From CAYSZB01 sp964435475 (lineage in GTDB: Bacteria; Chloroflexota; Anaerolineae; Anaerolineales; Anaerolineaceae): DNA of 64,000 nucleotides. This document shows, in pieces, positions 53,382-62,263 of this stretch. The translations under genes and the position numbers were made by a program. The notes below the pieces were generated by a model that ran no database searches, had not been told where the DNA came from, and saw only the letters and a program-made list of their open reading frames with translations. The stretch is from the NCBI GenBank assembly GCA_964435475.1, contig CAYSZB010000001.1, positions 62,001 to 126,000 on the forward strand, in the 5' to 3' direction. The first letter of the stretch is position 1, and the number at the start of each line of letters is the position of its first letter.

Positions 53382-54278
53382 TCAGGCTGCATTACCGGGT
53401 GAGTTCTCTGCTTCAAGAATATTTTGAATGGCATCACTGATGCGTGTGGCGGTCTCCACGTTGTTCATCGTGTAAAGATGGATCCCGCGCACGTCATGTT
53501 CGATCAGGTCCATGATCTGTTCGGTGGCATAAAAGATCCCAGCGTCAGTCATCGCCTTCGGGTTGGCACTGTAACGGCTGAACAGCTTGGAAAGTTTCGC
53601 CGGCACGCTGGCACCGCTTAGTGTCACCGTCCTTTCAATTTGCCTGACATTGGTGATGGGCATGATTCCTGCTTCAATTGGCACATGGATACCTGCCTGC
53701 TCTACCTTTTCGCGGAAATGGTAAAACTTTTCATTGTCAAAGAAGAGTTGGGTGACCAGGTGTGTGACCCCGTTGTCAATTTTGATCTTCAGGTTTTCTA
53801 TGTCTTTCTCCATTGATTCACACTGGTAATGCACCTCGGGGTAGCATGCCCCAATAAGGTTGAAACTTGCATCATATTTCTTGATAAAGGCTGCCAGGTC
53901 GCTGGCATGTTTGAAATCATCTTTTGGCGGCACATCCGGTGAGATGTCACCCCGCAGGACCATGATATTTTCGATCTTGTTCGCCTTAAGCTGTTCGAGT
54001 GTGGCCAGAACTTCATCACGATCGGAATTTACACAAGTCAGATGTGCTACCGGTTCGGTGTGGTAAGTTGAAAGGATTAACGATGCGATCTCCACAGTTT
54101 TATCACGCTGTGCTTTGCTGCCGCCCGCCCCATAGGTCACACTGATGAAGTCAACCGGTAATCCGCGTAACTTAAGCAGTGTGTTAAAGATCACGTTATA
54201 GGGCGTGTCTTTTTTGGGTGGAAATATTTCCAATGAAAAAGATGTTTTTTTATGATCGAAGATTTTGGATATGTTCAT
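53382..54278 (-). CDS. metF: Methylenetetrahydrofolate reductase
   Basis: 298 aa TIM-barrel flavoprotein. FSLEIFPPKKD near residue 14 (catalytic Glu), VTYGAGGSKAQRDKTVE, HLTCVNSDRDE, LRGDISPD, and IMPITNVRQIERTVTLSG are typical. It reduces methylene-THF to methyl-THF for methionine synthesis or the Wood-Ljungdahl branch. A hairpin TGTTTCC/GGAAACA (54314-54320 and 54329-54335) in the leader may be regulatory. Confidence 0.95.
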   Translation of the reverse strand: MNISKIFDHKKTSFSLEIFPPKKDTPYNVIFNTLLKLRGLPVDFISVTYGAGGSKAQRDKTVEIASLILSTYHTEPVAHLTCVNSDRDEVLATLEQLKANKIENIMVLRGDISPDVPPKDDFKHASDLAAFIKKYDASFNLIGACYPEVHYQCESMEKDIENLKIKIDNGVTHLVTQLFFDNEKFYHFREKVEQAGIHVPIEAGIMPITNVRQIERTVTLSGASVPAKLSKLFSRYSANPKAMTDAGIFYATEQIMDLIEHDVRGIHLYTMNNVETATRISDAIQNILEAENSPGNAA

Positions 54279-54478
54279 ATTACTGCTCCCATTGCGACAC
54301 CAATTTTAACCTGTGTTTCCAGTTTTAGGGAAACAGTGTCATCAAGAGTTTTAAGAAATATCTTAAATTAAACCACTTACCCGCAAATCCTGCTTTCTAC
54401 TGCCTGGAATCGGGATATGCAATTGACATTATAATAGGCGGGTAATAGACCACAAGCCAAGAAAAGTGAAGAATCTAT

Positions 54479-55663
54479 ATGCGCAATATTAATATGTCAT
54501 ACCCGGACCTGAACGATGATGATCGCAATATTGTCCAGGCTGTCTTGCAGACCCCCAACCTGAGCATGGGCAAGTATATCCAACAGTTTGAGCGCTCCTT
54601 TTGTGATTTGATGAACTGTCACCATGCCATCGGTGTGAGCAGCGGTACTGCAGGCTTGCATCTGTGCCTTCGTGCGCTGGGTATAGAGGCAGGCGACCTG
54701 GTGCTCACCACGCCATTCTCCTTCGTAGCCTCAACCAACGTGATGTTGTTTGAGAAAGCCCTGCCTGTTTATGTGGATGTCGACCCCGTCACAGGGAATA
54801 TTGATCCCCAACAGCTGGAACAGGCTGCGCAGGACCTGGTGGAGGGTGGTTCGAAGGCTCAAAAATGGCTGCCTAAACAAATTCCCGCCAAAGGCTGGCA
54901 AGCCGGCGGCGAGTTAAAAGCCCTTTTGCCAGTGGATGTTTTTGGACAGCCTGCCGATTATGACCTGATCAACCCGCTTGCCAGGCGTTATAACCTGCGC
55001 GTCATTGAAGACTCGTGTGAAGCCCTGGGCGCTGAATACAAGGGAAGAAATGCAGGTATGCTGGCAGATTGCGGCGTCTTTGCCTTCTACCCGAACAAGC
55101 AGATCACTACTGCCGAAGGTGGCATGATCGTCACCAATGATGCGAAGGCAGCAATGCTGATGAACGCCATGCGCAACCAGGGTCGCGCCCCGGGTGATAC
55201 CTGGTTGGATCATACCTACCTGGGGTATAACTACCGCCTTGACGAAATGAGTGCCGCCCTGGGTGTCTCGCAGCTGGCAAGGCTGGAAGAATTGCTGACC
55301 AAACGACAGCAGGTGGCGGACTGGTATGCAGCGTATCTTTCAGATATCGACGAGATCGAATTGCCTGTGGTAGTAGAAAACACCACCCGGGTCAGCTGGT
55401 TTGTTTATGTGATTCGCCTGGCAAAAAAGATCGACCGTACCATTTTTGCTGAGAAACTTAAGCTTAAGGGCATCCCGGTCCGCCCCTATTTCTCCCCGAT
55501 CCACCTGCAACCTTATATGCAAGAAATGTTTGGCTACCAGGAGGGTGATTACCCTGTGACAGAAGACCTTGGCGCACGCAGCCTGGCAATTCCCTTTTCC
55601 GGCAGGATGACAGAGGATGAAGTCACATATGTCAGCCAGGGCATCAAAGAGGCTCTCCTGTAG
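54479..55663 (+). CDS. DegT/DnrJ/EryC1/StrS-family aminotransferase
   Basis: 394 aa. PLP-dependent fold type I: SSGTAGLHLCLRALG, FSFVASTNVMLFEKA, VIEDSCEALGAEYKG (Asp178), and FAFYPNKQITTAEGG with the PLP lysine at about residue 207. A 25-residue insertion (about residues 118-145) distinguishes it from the typical family. It aminates a keto sugar, which would fit products downstream of Gmd, such as a perosamine-like sugar; the acceptor is not proven. TATAAT (54430-54435) lies 44 bp upstream. Confidence 0.88.
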   Translation: MRNINMSYPDLNDDDRNIVQAVLQTPNLSMGKYIQQFERSFCDLMNCHHAIGVSSGTAGLHLCLRALGIEAGDLVLTTPFSFVASTNVMLFEKALPVYVDVDPVTGNIDPQQLEQAAQDLVEGGSKAQKWLPKQIPAKGWQAGGELKALLPVDVFGQPADYDLINPLARRYNLRVIEDSCEALGAEYKGRNAGMLADCGVFAFYPNKQITTAEGGMIVTNDAKAAMLMNAMRNQGRAPGDTWLDHTYLGYNYRLDEMSAALGVSQLARLEELLTKRQQVADWYAAYLSDIDEIELPVVVENTTRVSWFVYVIRLAKKIDRTIFAEKLKLKGIPVRPYFSPIHLQPYMQEMFGYQEGDYPVTEDLGARSLAIPFSGRMTEDEVTYVSQGIKEALL

Positions 55664-55689
55664 GTTATTTGTTTGCAGATCGCCAATCG

Positions 55690-56571
55690 ATGAGCAAAGA
55701 TTTTCCTCCAGAAAAGAAAGCAGGTCTGATCTTCTTGCTGGGGATCAGCGCGGTCCTGCTGCTTGTGATTATCTACCTGTTTTACAATGCGTACCTGAGT
55801 GAAGAAAACAGGGCATTCCAGCTCCAGGTCGGGGTTGCCTTGTTGTTGATTCCACTCTTGATCTTCTTCCTTTTCCGTTCGTACACATTGTTAAACATGA
55901 ATTACAACCTCGGGCGCAGTGGTTTGAGCATCAAGTGGGGCTGGCGCCGGGAAGATATCCCCCTCAATGCCATAGAATGGATTCGGCCAGCCCGTGAAAT
56001 GGGTTTTCACATTCCAAAGCCATGGCTTGTCCTGCCGGGGTCCATCCTTGGCAGCCGAAATGTCGAAAGCCTGGGAGTTGTTGATTTTGTCGCCTCCACA
56101 GGTGATGACCTGTTGCTGGTTGCCACTGGTCAAAAAGTCTTTGCCATTTCCCCGAAACAGCCCAGGGCTTTTAGCAGTGAATTTTCTTTGATTAATGAAT
56201 TAGGCAGCCTGGAACCCTTACAGGCTTATTCCTATCGACCGCGCGTTGTGCTGCGATCGGTCTGGCAAAACCAGCGATCGCGCTGGTTGATCATTCTAGG
56301 GGTTGTCTCGCTTTTACTTTTAGTCGGCATTACAGCGCTCAGGGTGAATAACCGCGAAAGTATCACCTGGTTTGATGGCGAAACGGTTCCCGGTACCCGG
56401 CTGTTCCTGCTGCCGATCCTTAATGGGCTGCTCTGGTTGGTCGACCTGATCATGGGTGTTTTTCCTTACCGCCGTGGCACTGATGATTACCTGCCGGCAT
56501 ATGCCCTCTGGTCTGCTTCCATCCTGACCAGCCTTCTATTAATTATTTCCATCTTGCTGTTAAGGATTTAA
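55690..56571 (+). CDS. Membrane protein with a PH-like (bacterial pleckstrin homology) domain
   Basis: 293 aa from the ATG at 55690; an in-frame TTG at 55669 is an alternative with no better ribosome binding site. Two N-terminal membrane helices, a central beta-rich region (GLSIKWGWRREDIPLNAIEWI; DFVASTGDDLLLVATGQKVFAISPK) typical of bacterial PH domains, and three more helices. Function unknown. Confidence 0.7.
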   Translation: MSKDFPPEKKAGLIFLLGISAVLLLVIIYLFYNAYLSEENRAFQLQVGVALLLIPLLIFFLFRSYTLLNMNYNLGRSGLSIKWGWRREDIPLNAIEWIRPAREMGFHIPKPWLVLPGSILGSRNVESLGVVDFVASTGDDLLLVATGQKVFAISPKQPRAFSSEFSLINELGSLEPLQAYSYRPRVVLRSVWQNQRSRWLIILGVVSLLLLVGITALRVNNRESITWFDGETVPGTRLFLLPILNGLLWLVDLIMGVFPYRRGTDDYLPAYALWSASILTSLLLIISILLLRI

Positions 56572-56575
56572 GCCA

Positions 56576-57430
56576 ATGAATACTTCCTTGTTGCAAGTGT
56601 TGGTTGGCATTTTCAGCGGTTTCCTGGTCGCCTACCTGGCTTATCGTGCCCGGGCACTTTCTCTGAGCGGTTTCTGGTCTGCTGCGATTGTTGGTTCCAT
56701 AACCTTTGGCTTGGGTGGGATTGCCTGGGCTTTCCTGTTACTGGCCTTTTTCATTTCCTCAAGCTTGTTGTCAATTGCTTTCAAACAGAAGAAAAAATCT
56801 TTGAGTGAAAAATTTTCCAAAGGTTCACGCCGCGATTGGGCCCAGGTGCTTGCCAATGGTGGCGTGCCAACACTGCTGGCACTTTCCTGGTTCATTCTCA
56901 GGGAGGTCAATGTTGATCTGGCTGATTACGGTTGGGTTTGGCTGGCTTACGCAGGCAGCCTGGCTGCTGCTTCAGCTGATACCTGGGCCACCGAGCTCGG
57001 GGTGCTGAACAGCAGGCGTCCGCTACTCATCACTTCCCTCAAACCGGTTGACCCTGGTACCTCGGGCGGGATAAGTCTCACCGGGGCCATCTCCGCATGT
57101 GTTGGTTCTTTGTTTATTGCAATCCTGGCAGTGATCATGTCGTGGGCGGGTTGGGTCGAAAGAATGCCGCAGGTGATCAACTGGGGGCAGCTTGGCGTGA
57201 TCACCCTGGCCGGCCTGCTGGGTTCACTGGCTGATTCCCTGTTGGGTGCCACGCTGCAGGCGATCTATTATTGCCAGTCCTGCGAAAAAGAAACCGAAAA
57301 GCACCCCTTGCATACCTGCGGATCCATCACCCACCTTGCCAGGGGACTGACCTGGCTCAATAATGACTGGGTCAACGTGACCTGTGTGGTGGTGGGTGCA
57401 GTTGTTGCCGGGCTGTTGAGTTTTGCATAG
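56576..57430 (+). CDS. DUF92-family membrane protein
   Basis: 284 aa with about seven membrane helices. Family markers: GFWSAAIVGSITFGLGG, SASADTWATELG (around residue 130), VDPGTSGGISLTG, and SLADSLLGATLQ. Plant VTE6, a phytyl-phosphate kinase, is a distant relative, so an isoprenoid-phosphate role is one idea. It starts 5 bp after the previous stop, probably in one operon. Confidence 0.85.
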   Translation: MNTSLLQVLVGIFSGFLVAYLAYRARALSLSGFWSAAIVGSITFGLGGIAWAFLLLAFFISSSLLSIAFKQKKKSLSEKFSKGSRRDWAQVLANGGVPTLLALSWFILREVNVDLADYGWVWLAYAGSLAAASADTWATELGVLNSRRPLLITSLKPVDPGTSGGISLTGAISACVGSLFIAILAVIMSWAGWVERMPQVINWGQLGVITLAGLLGSLADSLLGATLQAIYYCQSCEKETEKHPLHTCGSITHLARGLTWLNNDWVNVTCVVVGAVVAGLLSFA

Positions 57431-57490
57431 AAAAAAGGCATCCCCTGTCTCAACCCGGGGTTGCATTGGATTAAAAGAAATTGAGAAGGC

Positions 57491-58132
57491 TTATTTCTTC
57501 CTTCTGAGTGCCAGGATCAGAGTCACAACCCCTCCCGCCAGGAGGGCAAAGGGCCAGATGTATTTCATCCAGTTGTCAGCCCCCGCTGAAGCCAACAAAC
57601 CAACCAGTGCCAGTGCCCCAGCCGGGTAGAGCGCCCACTTCATGCGTCCTTCAGGTTTGGGTAACACGTAGACCAGCAAAAAGGTCACTGCCAGGCCTAA
57701 AAAGAACAATCCGGCTTTGAACCACGTTTCATCCGGCACCAGGGTCAATCCCGCCAGGGACCACAGGACACCGCCCGGGATGATCGCCCACCAGTTGCTG
57801 TTGTTGATGTAGATCAACCAGAAACTTAACCCGATGGCGAACAATATGATCGCACCTGACCAGCCTGCAGATGCCTCCTGGTTTATCGAGCTCAATATGA
57901 TGATAGCCCCGATCGCCAATAGGATACAACCCGGGATCAATGCCCACCAATTCCTGCGATCTATGATAAAAACCAGAATAAAGAACAAACCACCCAGGGC
58001 AATGATCGGACCAACCAACAGGGACCAGTCCATCTCAATTACTTTAAAGTTATTTAAGAGCAGTAGCACGCCCAGGATGACCAGCAGTGATCCACCGACA
58101 ACCGGGATAATAACAGAGGATAACTTCTTCAT
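57491..58132 (-). CDS. Small multi-pass membrane protein (LiaF/DUF5668-like)
   Basis: 213 aa from the ATG at 58132, which follows AAGGAG; an upstream start would add 28 residues without support. About seven short hydrophobic segments, each pair followed by a WW turn (NWWALIPG, NWWAIIPGG), typical of tandem DUF5668-type repeats found in cell-envelope stress proteins. No catalytic motif. It is divergent from the LCP-like gene. Confidence 0.7.
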   Translation of the reverse strand: MKKLSSVIIPVVGGSLLVILGVLLLLNNFKVIEMDWSLLVGPIIALGGLFFILVFIIDRRNWWALIPGCILLAIGAIIILSSINQEASAGWSGAIILFAIGLSFWLIYINNSNWWAIIPGGVLWSLAGLTLVPDETWFKAGLFFLGLAVTFLLVYVLPKPEGRMKWALYPAGALALVGLLASAGADNWMKYIWPFALLAGGVVTLILALRRKK

Positions 58133-58215
58133 ATAAAACTCCTTTTGATGAATCTGAACCTGTCCTGATTTTACACGAAAACAGCCTGGCTGGCGTAAAT
58201 CACCTGATTGTGACA

Positions 58216-58224
58216 TGCTATAAT
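58216..58224 (+). promoter_or_regulatory. Extended -10 upstream of the LCP-like gene
   Basis: TGCTATAAT, a consensus extended -10, 17 bp before the ATG at 58242. That leaves a leader of about 11 nt containing GGGAGA. Confidence 0.55.
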
Positions 58225-58241
58225 TTCATCCAGGGAGAAAA

Positions 58242-59519
58242 ATGGTTCCCATTTTTGGTCTGAAACGGTTTTTCAAGCAAAGGAAGAGGCTCCTCATGAC
58301 CTTGTTGGTCATGGTCGTTTTGGTGTCCATACTCCTGTCAGCTTGTACTGATCGAGCCAATTTTTCCGGGACCAATGAGGTTCCCTTGACTGCGCTTGCC
58401 CCTCAAGAAGAAGCTTTGCTATCTCCCACAGCGATAAAAACCACTCTACCCACAGCAACTTCCACGCCCCAGGCCTTGCCGCAGGATCATCTGCCTGTAT
58501 GGGGCACTTATGAAGGTCCCAGTATTGACCCTGTCACTGAGATCCCCCCTTACCTGGTAGGTTTGGAAAAACCGGGTGAGGTGTTAACCTGGGTTTTGCT
58601 GGGCATGGATGAGGAAGTTCCTTTCACCGGGCTGACCCCTGCCATCCACGTTTTGCTGATCAACCCGCGCACGGCCAAAGCCAGTGTGCTTTCCATCCCG
58701 GGAAACCTGTTGGTGTATATCCCGGGCTACACCATGCAGCGGCTCAGCGTGGTCTATTCCATTGGGGGCATGGCATTGTTTCGCAAAACGTTGGAATACA
58801 ACTTTGGCTTAAAGGTTGACCGCTTTGTTTTGGCGCACCCGGGTGACTTTGAATGGTTGGTGGACGATGTGGGTGGGGTGGAAGTCAGTGTCCTTTACCC
58901 CATGCCCGATGCCTGTGGGGGGCTAGCCTCTGGGCCGCAGTTCATGACCGGCAACAAAGCCTTATGTTATGCTACGTATCTGTCAGGCATGGATGAGGTC
59001 GACCGACTGAGGCGGCAGCAACAACTTCTGCGTCTCATCTTTCTGAACCTGGTCGACAATGGCAATCTTTCCAGGTTGCCCGTGCTTTATGCTTCATACC
59101 AGGATTGGGTTTTCACAGATATCTCTCTTGCGGAATTGACTTCTTATGTGCCCCTGGCTTTAAAATTGGCTGACCCTGAAAGGGTAAAATATTTTATAAT
59201 AGGATATGAAGCCATCCGTGTCTGGCAGTTGCCTGATAATTCGCAGGTTCAGGTTTTCCTGCCTGATCAACAGGCTGTGCTTCAGATCATTAAAAATGCA
59301 GTGGATGTGGTCATGATACCATCTCCGTTGACGGACCTGGTCACCACGTTGGAGTATGAATTAACCGCCGCGGTTTCGGCTGAGGTGCCCGAAAGCACCC
59401 CATTCCCAACCCAATCTCTTGCTACTACTCCGACCAGTGGAAGTCTTTCAACGACGACACCGACGCCCACCCGAACGCCCACTCCGATATTTCAACCAAC
59501 CAGTCCGTTGTATCCATAA
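58242..59519 (+). CDS. LytR-CpsA-Psr-like lipoprotein with altered active site
   Basis: 425 aa. Signal peptide with lipobox LLSAC (Cys35), a Thr-rich linker, an LCP-like domain (VLLGMDEE, NPRTAKASVLSIPGNLLVYIP, FGLKVDRFVLAHPG, VDDVGGVEVSV, DEVDRLRRQQQLL), and a Thr/Pro-rich tail. LCP enzymes attach glycopolymers to peptidoglycan, and normally have SIPRD and R-x-D-T elements; here these read SIPGN and LTPA, so the catalytic Arg/Asp set is not visible. It may be an inactive relative. The next gene starts 3 bp after its stop. Confidence 0.75.
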   Translation: MVPIFGLKRFFKQRKRLLMTLLVMVVLVSILLSACTDRANFSGTNEVPLTALAPQEEALLSPTAIKTTLPTATSTPQALPQDHLPVWGTYEGPSIDPVTEIPPYLVGLEKPGEVLTWVLLGMDEEVPFTGLTPAIHVLLINPRTAKASVLSIPGNLLVYIPGYTMQRLSVVYSIGGMALFRKTLEYNFGLKVDRFVLAHPGDFEWLVDDVGGVEVSVLYPMPDACGGLASGPQFMTGNKALCYATYLSGMDEVDRLRRQQQLLRLIFLNLVDNGNLSRLPVLYASYQDWVFTDISLAELTSYVPLALKLADPERVKYFIIGYEAIRVWQLPDNSQVQVFLPDQQAVLQIIKNAVDVVMIPSPLTDLVTTLEYELTAAVSAEVPESTPFPTQSLATTPTSGSLSTTTPTPTRTPTPIFQPTSPLYP

Positions 59520-59522
59520 TGG

Positions 59523-61438
59523 ATGCACATGAAGTGGTCACTTATGCATTTGATTGCATGTAACGTTCGAAAAATTTTTATGGTCATCCTGACCCTTGTG
59601 GTCTGTTTGGTCGTGCCTGGTGTGGGTTTCAACAACCAGGTGAATGCCAGGTCTGCCTGGTTTGACGGCCCCGACCGTCACGCCGTGATCACGGTTGACT
59701 TTACCACTTATGAATGGTGGTTGCTTTCATGGAAGAACTCCCAGGTGCTTTGCCAGTTGTATATCGAACATGAAGGATGGCCTGACAGTGAAGAGGTGCG
59801 CCATTTTTGTGGCACTTCGTTGCTTGCACAATGGATGAGCACCCAGCCATGCGTCTTTAGTGACACAGTGACCAGCGCGGCGCAATGCTCAGGGCTCTAC
59901 CTTCACCAGGCAAGTGTTACCCCCTCCAAGCGTGATCTCAAGATCGAGCTTGATCCACCAGATGTGGAACTTTCGATAGCGGGCTGCAACCCTCTGCCTC
60001 CTGAAAATCGCTGTACCACATTGCCCAGTCTTCACCTCGAAGGGGTCGAGCCACTTCCCAACGAGATGATCATCAGCATCCAGGGCTTCATTGACAACGT
60101 CCCATTTGACTGTCCTGGACCCAGTTGTGAGATTCCCATCGGGGCAACCGGTTCTGCGGGTGTCCCGATCCAATTTTGGGCAAATTCCAGTTATGGCGAT
60201 TCCAGTGAGATTTTCACTGCACGGATCAGGGTCATTGCCCAGGGAGACTTTGCCTCCCCTGAGGAAATTTCTAGCGATGAGCCGCTCTATTTTGTAGACA
60301 TCCTCAGCGATAAATTGCAGGGTAATATCACCTCAACCTGTTCACAGATCTGGTCTTCTTTCACACCGGTGGGCGGCGCACCACGCTGGCTTGCCACACC
60401 ACTCTATGTCCAGGATCTGGTATCTTCACAGCAATATTACTACCTCGCCGGTTCACTGATCGAAGAAAGCGTGGTCGATGCCAGCGCCTGTGAAAATGGT
60501 GGCCTTGAAAGAGGCGGGGTTGCTAATCAATGTGGTGTGGAAATTGCGGAACCGCTGGTTAAGGATTGGCAGAACCAGTTTGATGGCGAAATTCTGCGCA
60601 TTGCCAGTGAGACTGGCGTGCCAGCGCAGCTGATGAAGAATATTTTCAGCCAGGAAAGCCAGTTCTGGCCGGGCATTTACGGTAAGGTCAGCGAAGCCGG
60701 CCTGGGGCACCTCAGCGATCTGGGTGCTGATACGGTTTTACTTTGGAACCCGAGTTTCTTTAGCCAGTTCTGTCCCCTGATCTTGTCCACCGATGCCTGC
60801 CAAAGAGGTTTTGGTAACCTGGACCTGGCTGACCAGGAAATGCTGCGCGGGGCACTGGTGCAGAAGGTCAATGCAGCCTGCCCGGATTGCCCGATGGGCA
60901 TCGATCTTGAAGAAGCCAATTACAGCATCAGCATTTTTGCACGCAGTCTCTTAGCCAATTGTGAACAGGTGGGGCAGATCATCCAGAANNNNNNNNNNNN
61001 NNNNNNNNNNNNNNNNNNNNNNNNNNNNNNNNNNNNNNNNNNNNNNNNNNNNNNNNNNNNNNNNNNNNNNNNNNNNNNNNNNNNNNNNTTTTTGCACGCA
61101 GTCTCTTAGCCAATTGTGAACAGGTGGGGCAGATCATCCAGAACGCCACCCAAACCAAAGCGGGCGAGGCTGCCAGTTATGAGGACCTGTGGAAGTTCAC
61201 CTTGACCAATTACAATGCCGGCTCGGGCTGCCTGATCAATGCCATTCAACGCACAGCGGCCATGAATCAGCAACTCGATTGGGCAAATGTTTCCTCCCAC
61301 CTGGAAGAGGGCTGCCAGGGTGCGATTGCTTACGTAGACGCCGTATCCAGGATGCCTGAGCCAGCGGCTGACGTGTTAACCAACACGCTGGATGAGGTGG
61401 TGATTGGTGCACAGACTTCCGACCAGTTGGTGCCTTAA
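59523..61438 (+). CDS. Exported SLT-like lytic transglycosylase (interrupted by a false assembly gap)
   Basis: The gene reads as two pieces around 100 N, but the 55 bp before the gap (60934-60988) equal the 55 bp after it (61089-61143). Joining 59523-60988 to 61144-61438 gives one frame of 586 aa. The signal segment is near residues 18-38. A Cys-rich middle part has GCNPLPPENRC. The C-terminal domain has AQLMKNIFSQESQFWP, GLGHLSDLGAD and TNYNAGSGC, matching the E-S and N-x-N-A-G motifs of lytic transglycosylases. It should cut peptidoglycan. It lies 3 bp after the LCP-like gene. Confidence 0.8.
60934..60988. repeat. 55-bp sequence duplicated across an assembly gap (left copy)
   Basis: Identical to 61089-61143. 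It is the terminal overlap of two contigs that the assembler left unmerged; it is not a biological repeat. Confidence 0.92.
60989..61088. other. False assembly gap (100 N, negative gap)
   Basis: Flanked by identical 55-bp sequences. Removing the N and one copy restores the reading frame (1466 + 295 nt = 587 codons). Confidence 0.92.
61089..61143. repeat. 55-bp sequence duplicated across an assembly gap (right copy)
   Basis: Identical to 60934-60988. Confidence 0.92.
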
Positions 61439-61466
61439 GGCGGTTGTACGATCTGGTTAAACAAAA

Positions 61467-61497
61467 ATAGGCAGTCGATTGACTGCCTATCTGTTTT
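61467..61497. terminator. Bidirectional terminator between transglycosylase-like and YtxH-like genes
   Basis: 10-bp stem ATAGGCAGTC (61467-61476)/GACTGCCTAT (61481-61490), GATT loop, with CTGTTTT on the + side and TTTTTGT on the - side. Confidence 0.9.
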
Positions 61498-61512
61498 AAT
61501 GATCAGTACTGC

Positions 61513-61725
61513 TTACTTGCCGGAACGTAATTCTGCCAGCTGCGTTTCCAACTCAAGACGCTTTTCTTTGGACGCATTGCTGATCTCAGTGCGGATGTTG
61601 CCGATCAGACCACTGATCCGCTTGCGAATCTCAATCCCGGGAACGGGTGTCAATAACAGCACCAATGCACTGCCCACGATGCCGCCTAAAACTGTACCGA
61701 ATAAAATTGCCAAGAATTTTCTCAT
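61513..61725 (-). CDS. YtxH-like small membrane protein
   Basis: 70 aa. One N-terminal membrane segment (LAILFGTVLGGIVGSALVLLL) followed by TPVPGIEIRKRI and a charged helix, as in YtxH/gas-vesicle-type stress proteins. CAGGAGG precedes the ATG. Function unknown. Confidence 0.8.
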   Translation of the reverse strand: MRKFLAILFGTVLGGIVGSALVLLLTPVPGIEIRKRISGLIGNIRTEISNASKEKRLELETQLAELRSGK

Positions 61726-62041
61726 TTCTACCTCCTGATAAACGATCTACAATGCTTATTATAGCTTAAAGCAGCCGATAAAATCCGTAAATACAACCAT
61801 ACTGACCACAGCTGTGATGTTTCATCAGCTGTGGTCAACAAGGTGTCGCATCTACAACCAGTTCGATATCCATTCATGCTTACCATTAAAACCATATTCA
61901 ATTCATCTGACCATGGCATCCATGTGTCTTTCAAACCGGGTCTGTAATGGCATCTACAGGCGGTTTGCCACAGGATGGACCTTCTTACAGGAATTCTGAG
62001 AAGGTTACCAGTTAATTTTCAGTTCCAGGTTACGGTCAATA
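61726..62041. other. 316-bp intergenic region
   Basis: No gene that I can support. It holds a hairpin at 61803-61837 (TGACCACAGCT/AGCTGTGGTCA arms with a further GATG/CATC pairing) without a T-run, so it is a structured element but not an ordinary terminator. Short open frames here have no ribosome binding site or recognisable protein features. Confidence 0.6.
61803..61837. repeat. Long inverted repeat (hairpin)
   Basis: 11-bp arms TGACCACAGCT (61803-61813) and AGCTGTGGTCA (61827-61837), a GT bulge, inner GATG/CATC and a TTT loop. Confidence 0.7.
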
Positions 62042-62263
62042 TTAGAGCTGTGCCATCTGTGAGGCAAAATCAGCCAGTGAATCTGCGCGAATGGATGAAA
62101 GGCGCGCTTTTACGTCACCGCTAATGTTGAATGCCTCACCGCCGAACCCTGAAGAGATCGCCTTGCCAGGATTGTTCAGTAAGGTCTGGCGGAATTGACG
62201 GTTGATCACCGCTGCAGTTAATATTCGACTGCACTCTTGCTGTAATTTGAAGTCTTTTGTCAT
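62042..62263 (-). CDS. NHLP-clan small protein, Os1348-type (RiPP-precursor-like)
   Basis: 73 aa. FRQTLLNNPGKAISSGF, FNISGDVKARLSSI and SLADFASQMAQL match the pattern of Os1348-type NHLP/Nif11-related leader peptides, as I recall it. There is no double-glycine site followed by a core peptide, so it may be a carrier, regulator or truncated precursor rather than a classic RiPP. The start overlaps the DUF5317 stop by 4 bp, so it is made together with its two upstream partners. Confidence 0.75.
   Translation of the reverse strand: MTKDFKLQQECSRILTAAVINRQFRQTLLNNPGKAISSGFGGEAFNISGDVKARLSSIRADSLADFASQMAQL

Noticed and set aside
60934..61143. A 55-bp direct repeat separated by 100 N, looking like a genetic repeat or tandem duplication
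   Set aside because: The copies are exactly identical and end precisely at the gap edges, and removing one restores the reading frame, so it is a contig overlap.
61728..61934. 68-aa frame on the - strand in the 316-bp intergenic region
   Set aside because: No ribosome binding site, no recognisable protein features, and it is interrupted by the hairpin; treated as chance.
62042..62263. Considered calling a full lanthipeptide or other RiPP biosynthetic cluster
   Set aside because: No modification enzyme, protease or dedicated ABC exporter is visible nearby and the small protein has no leader-cleavage site followed by a core.
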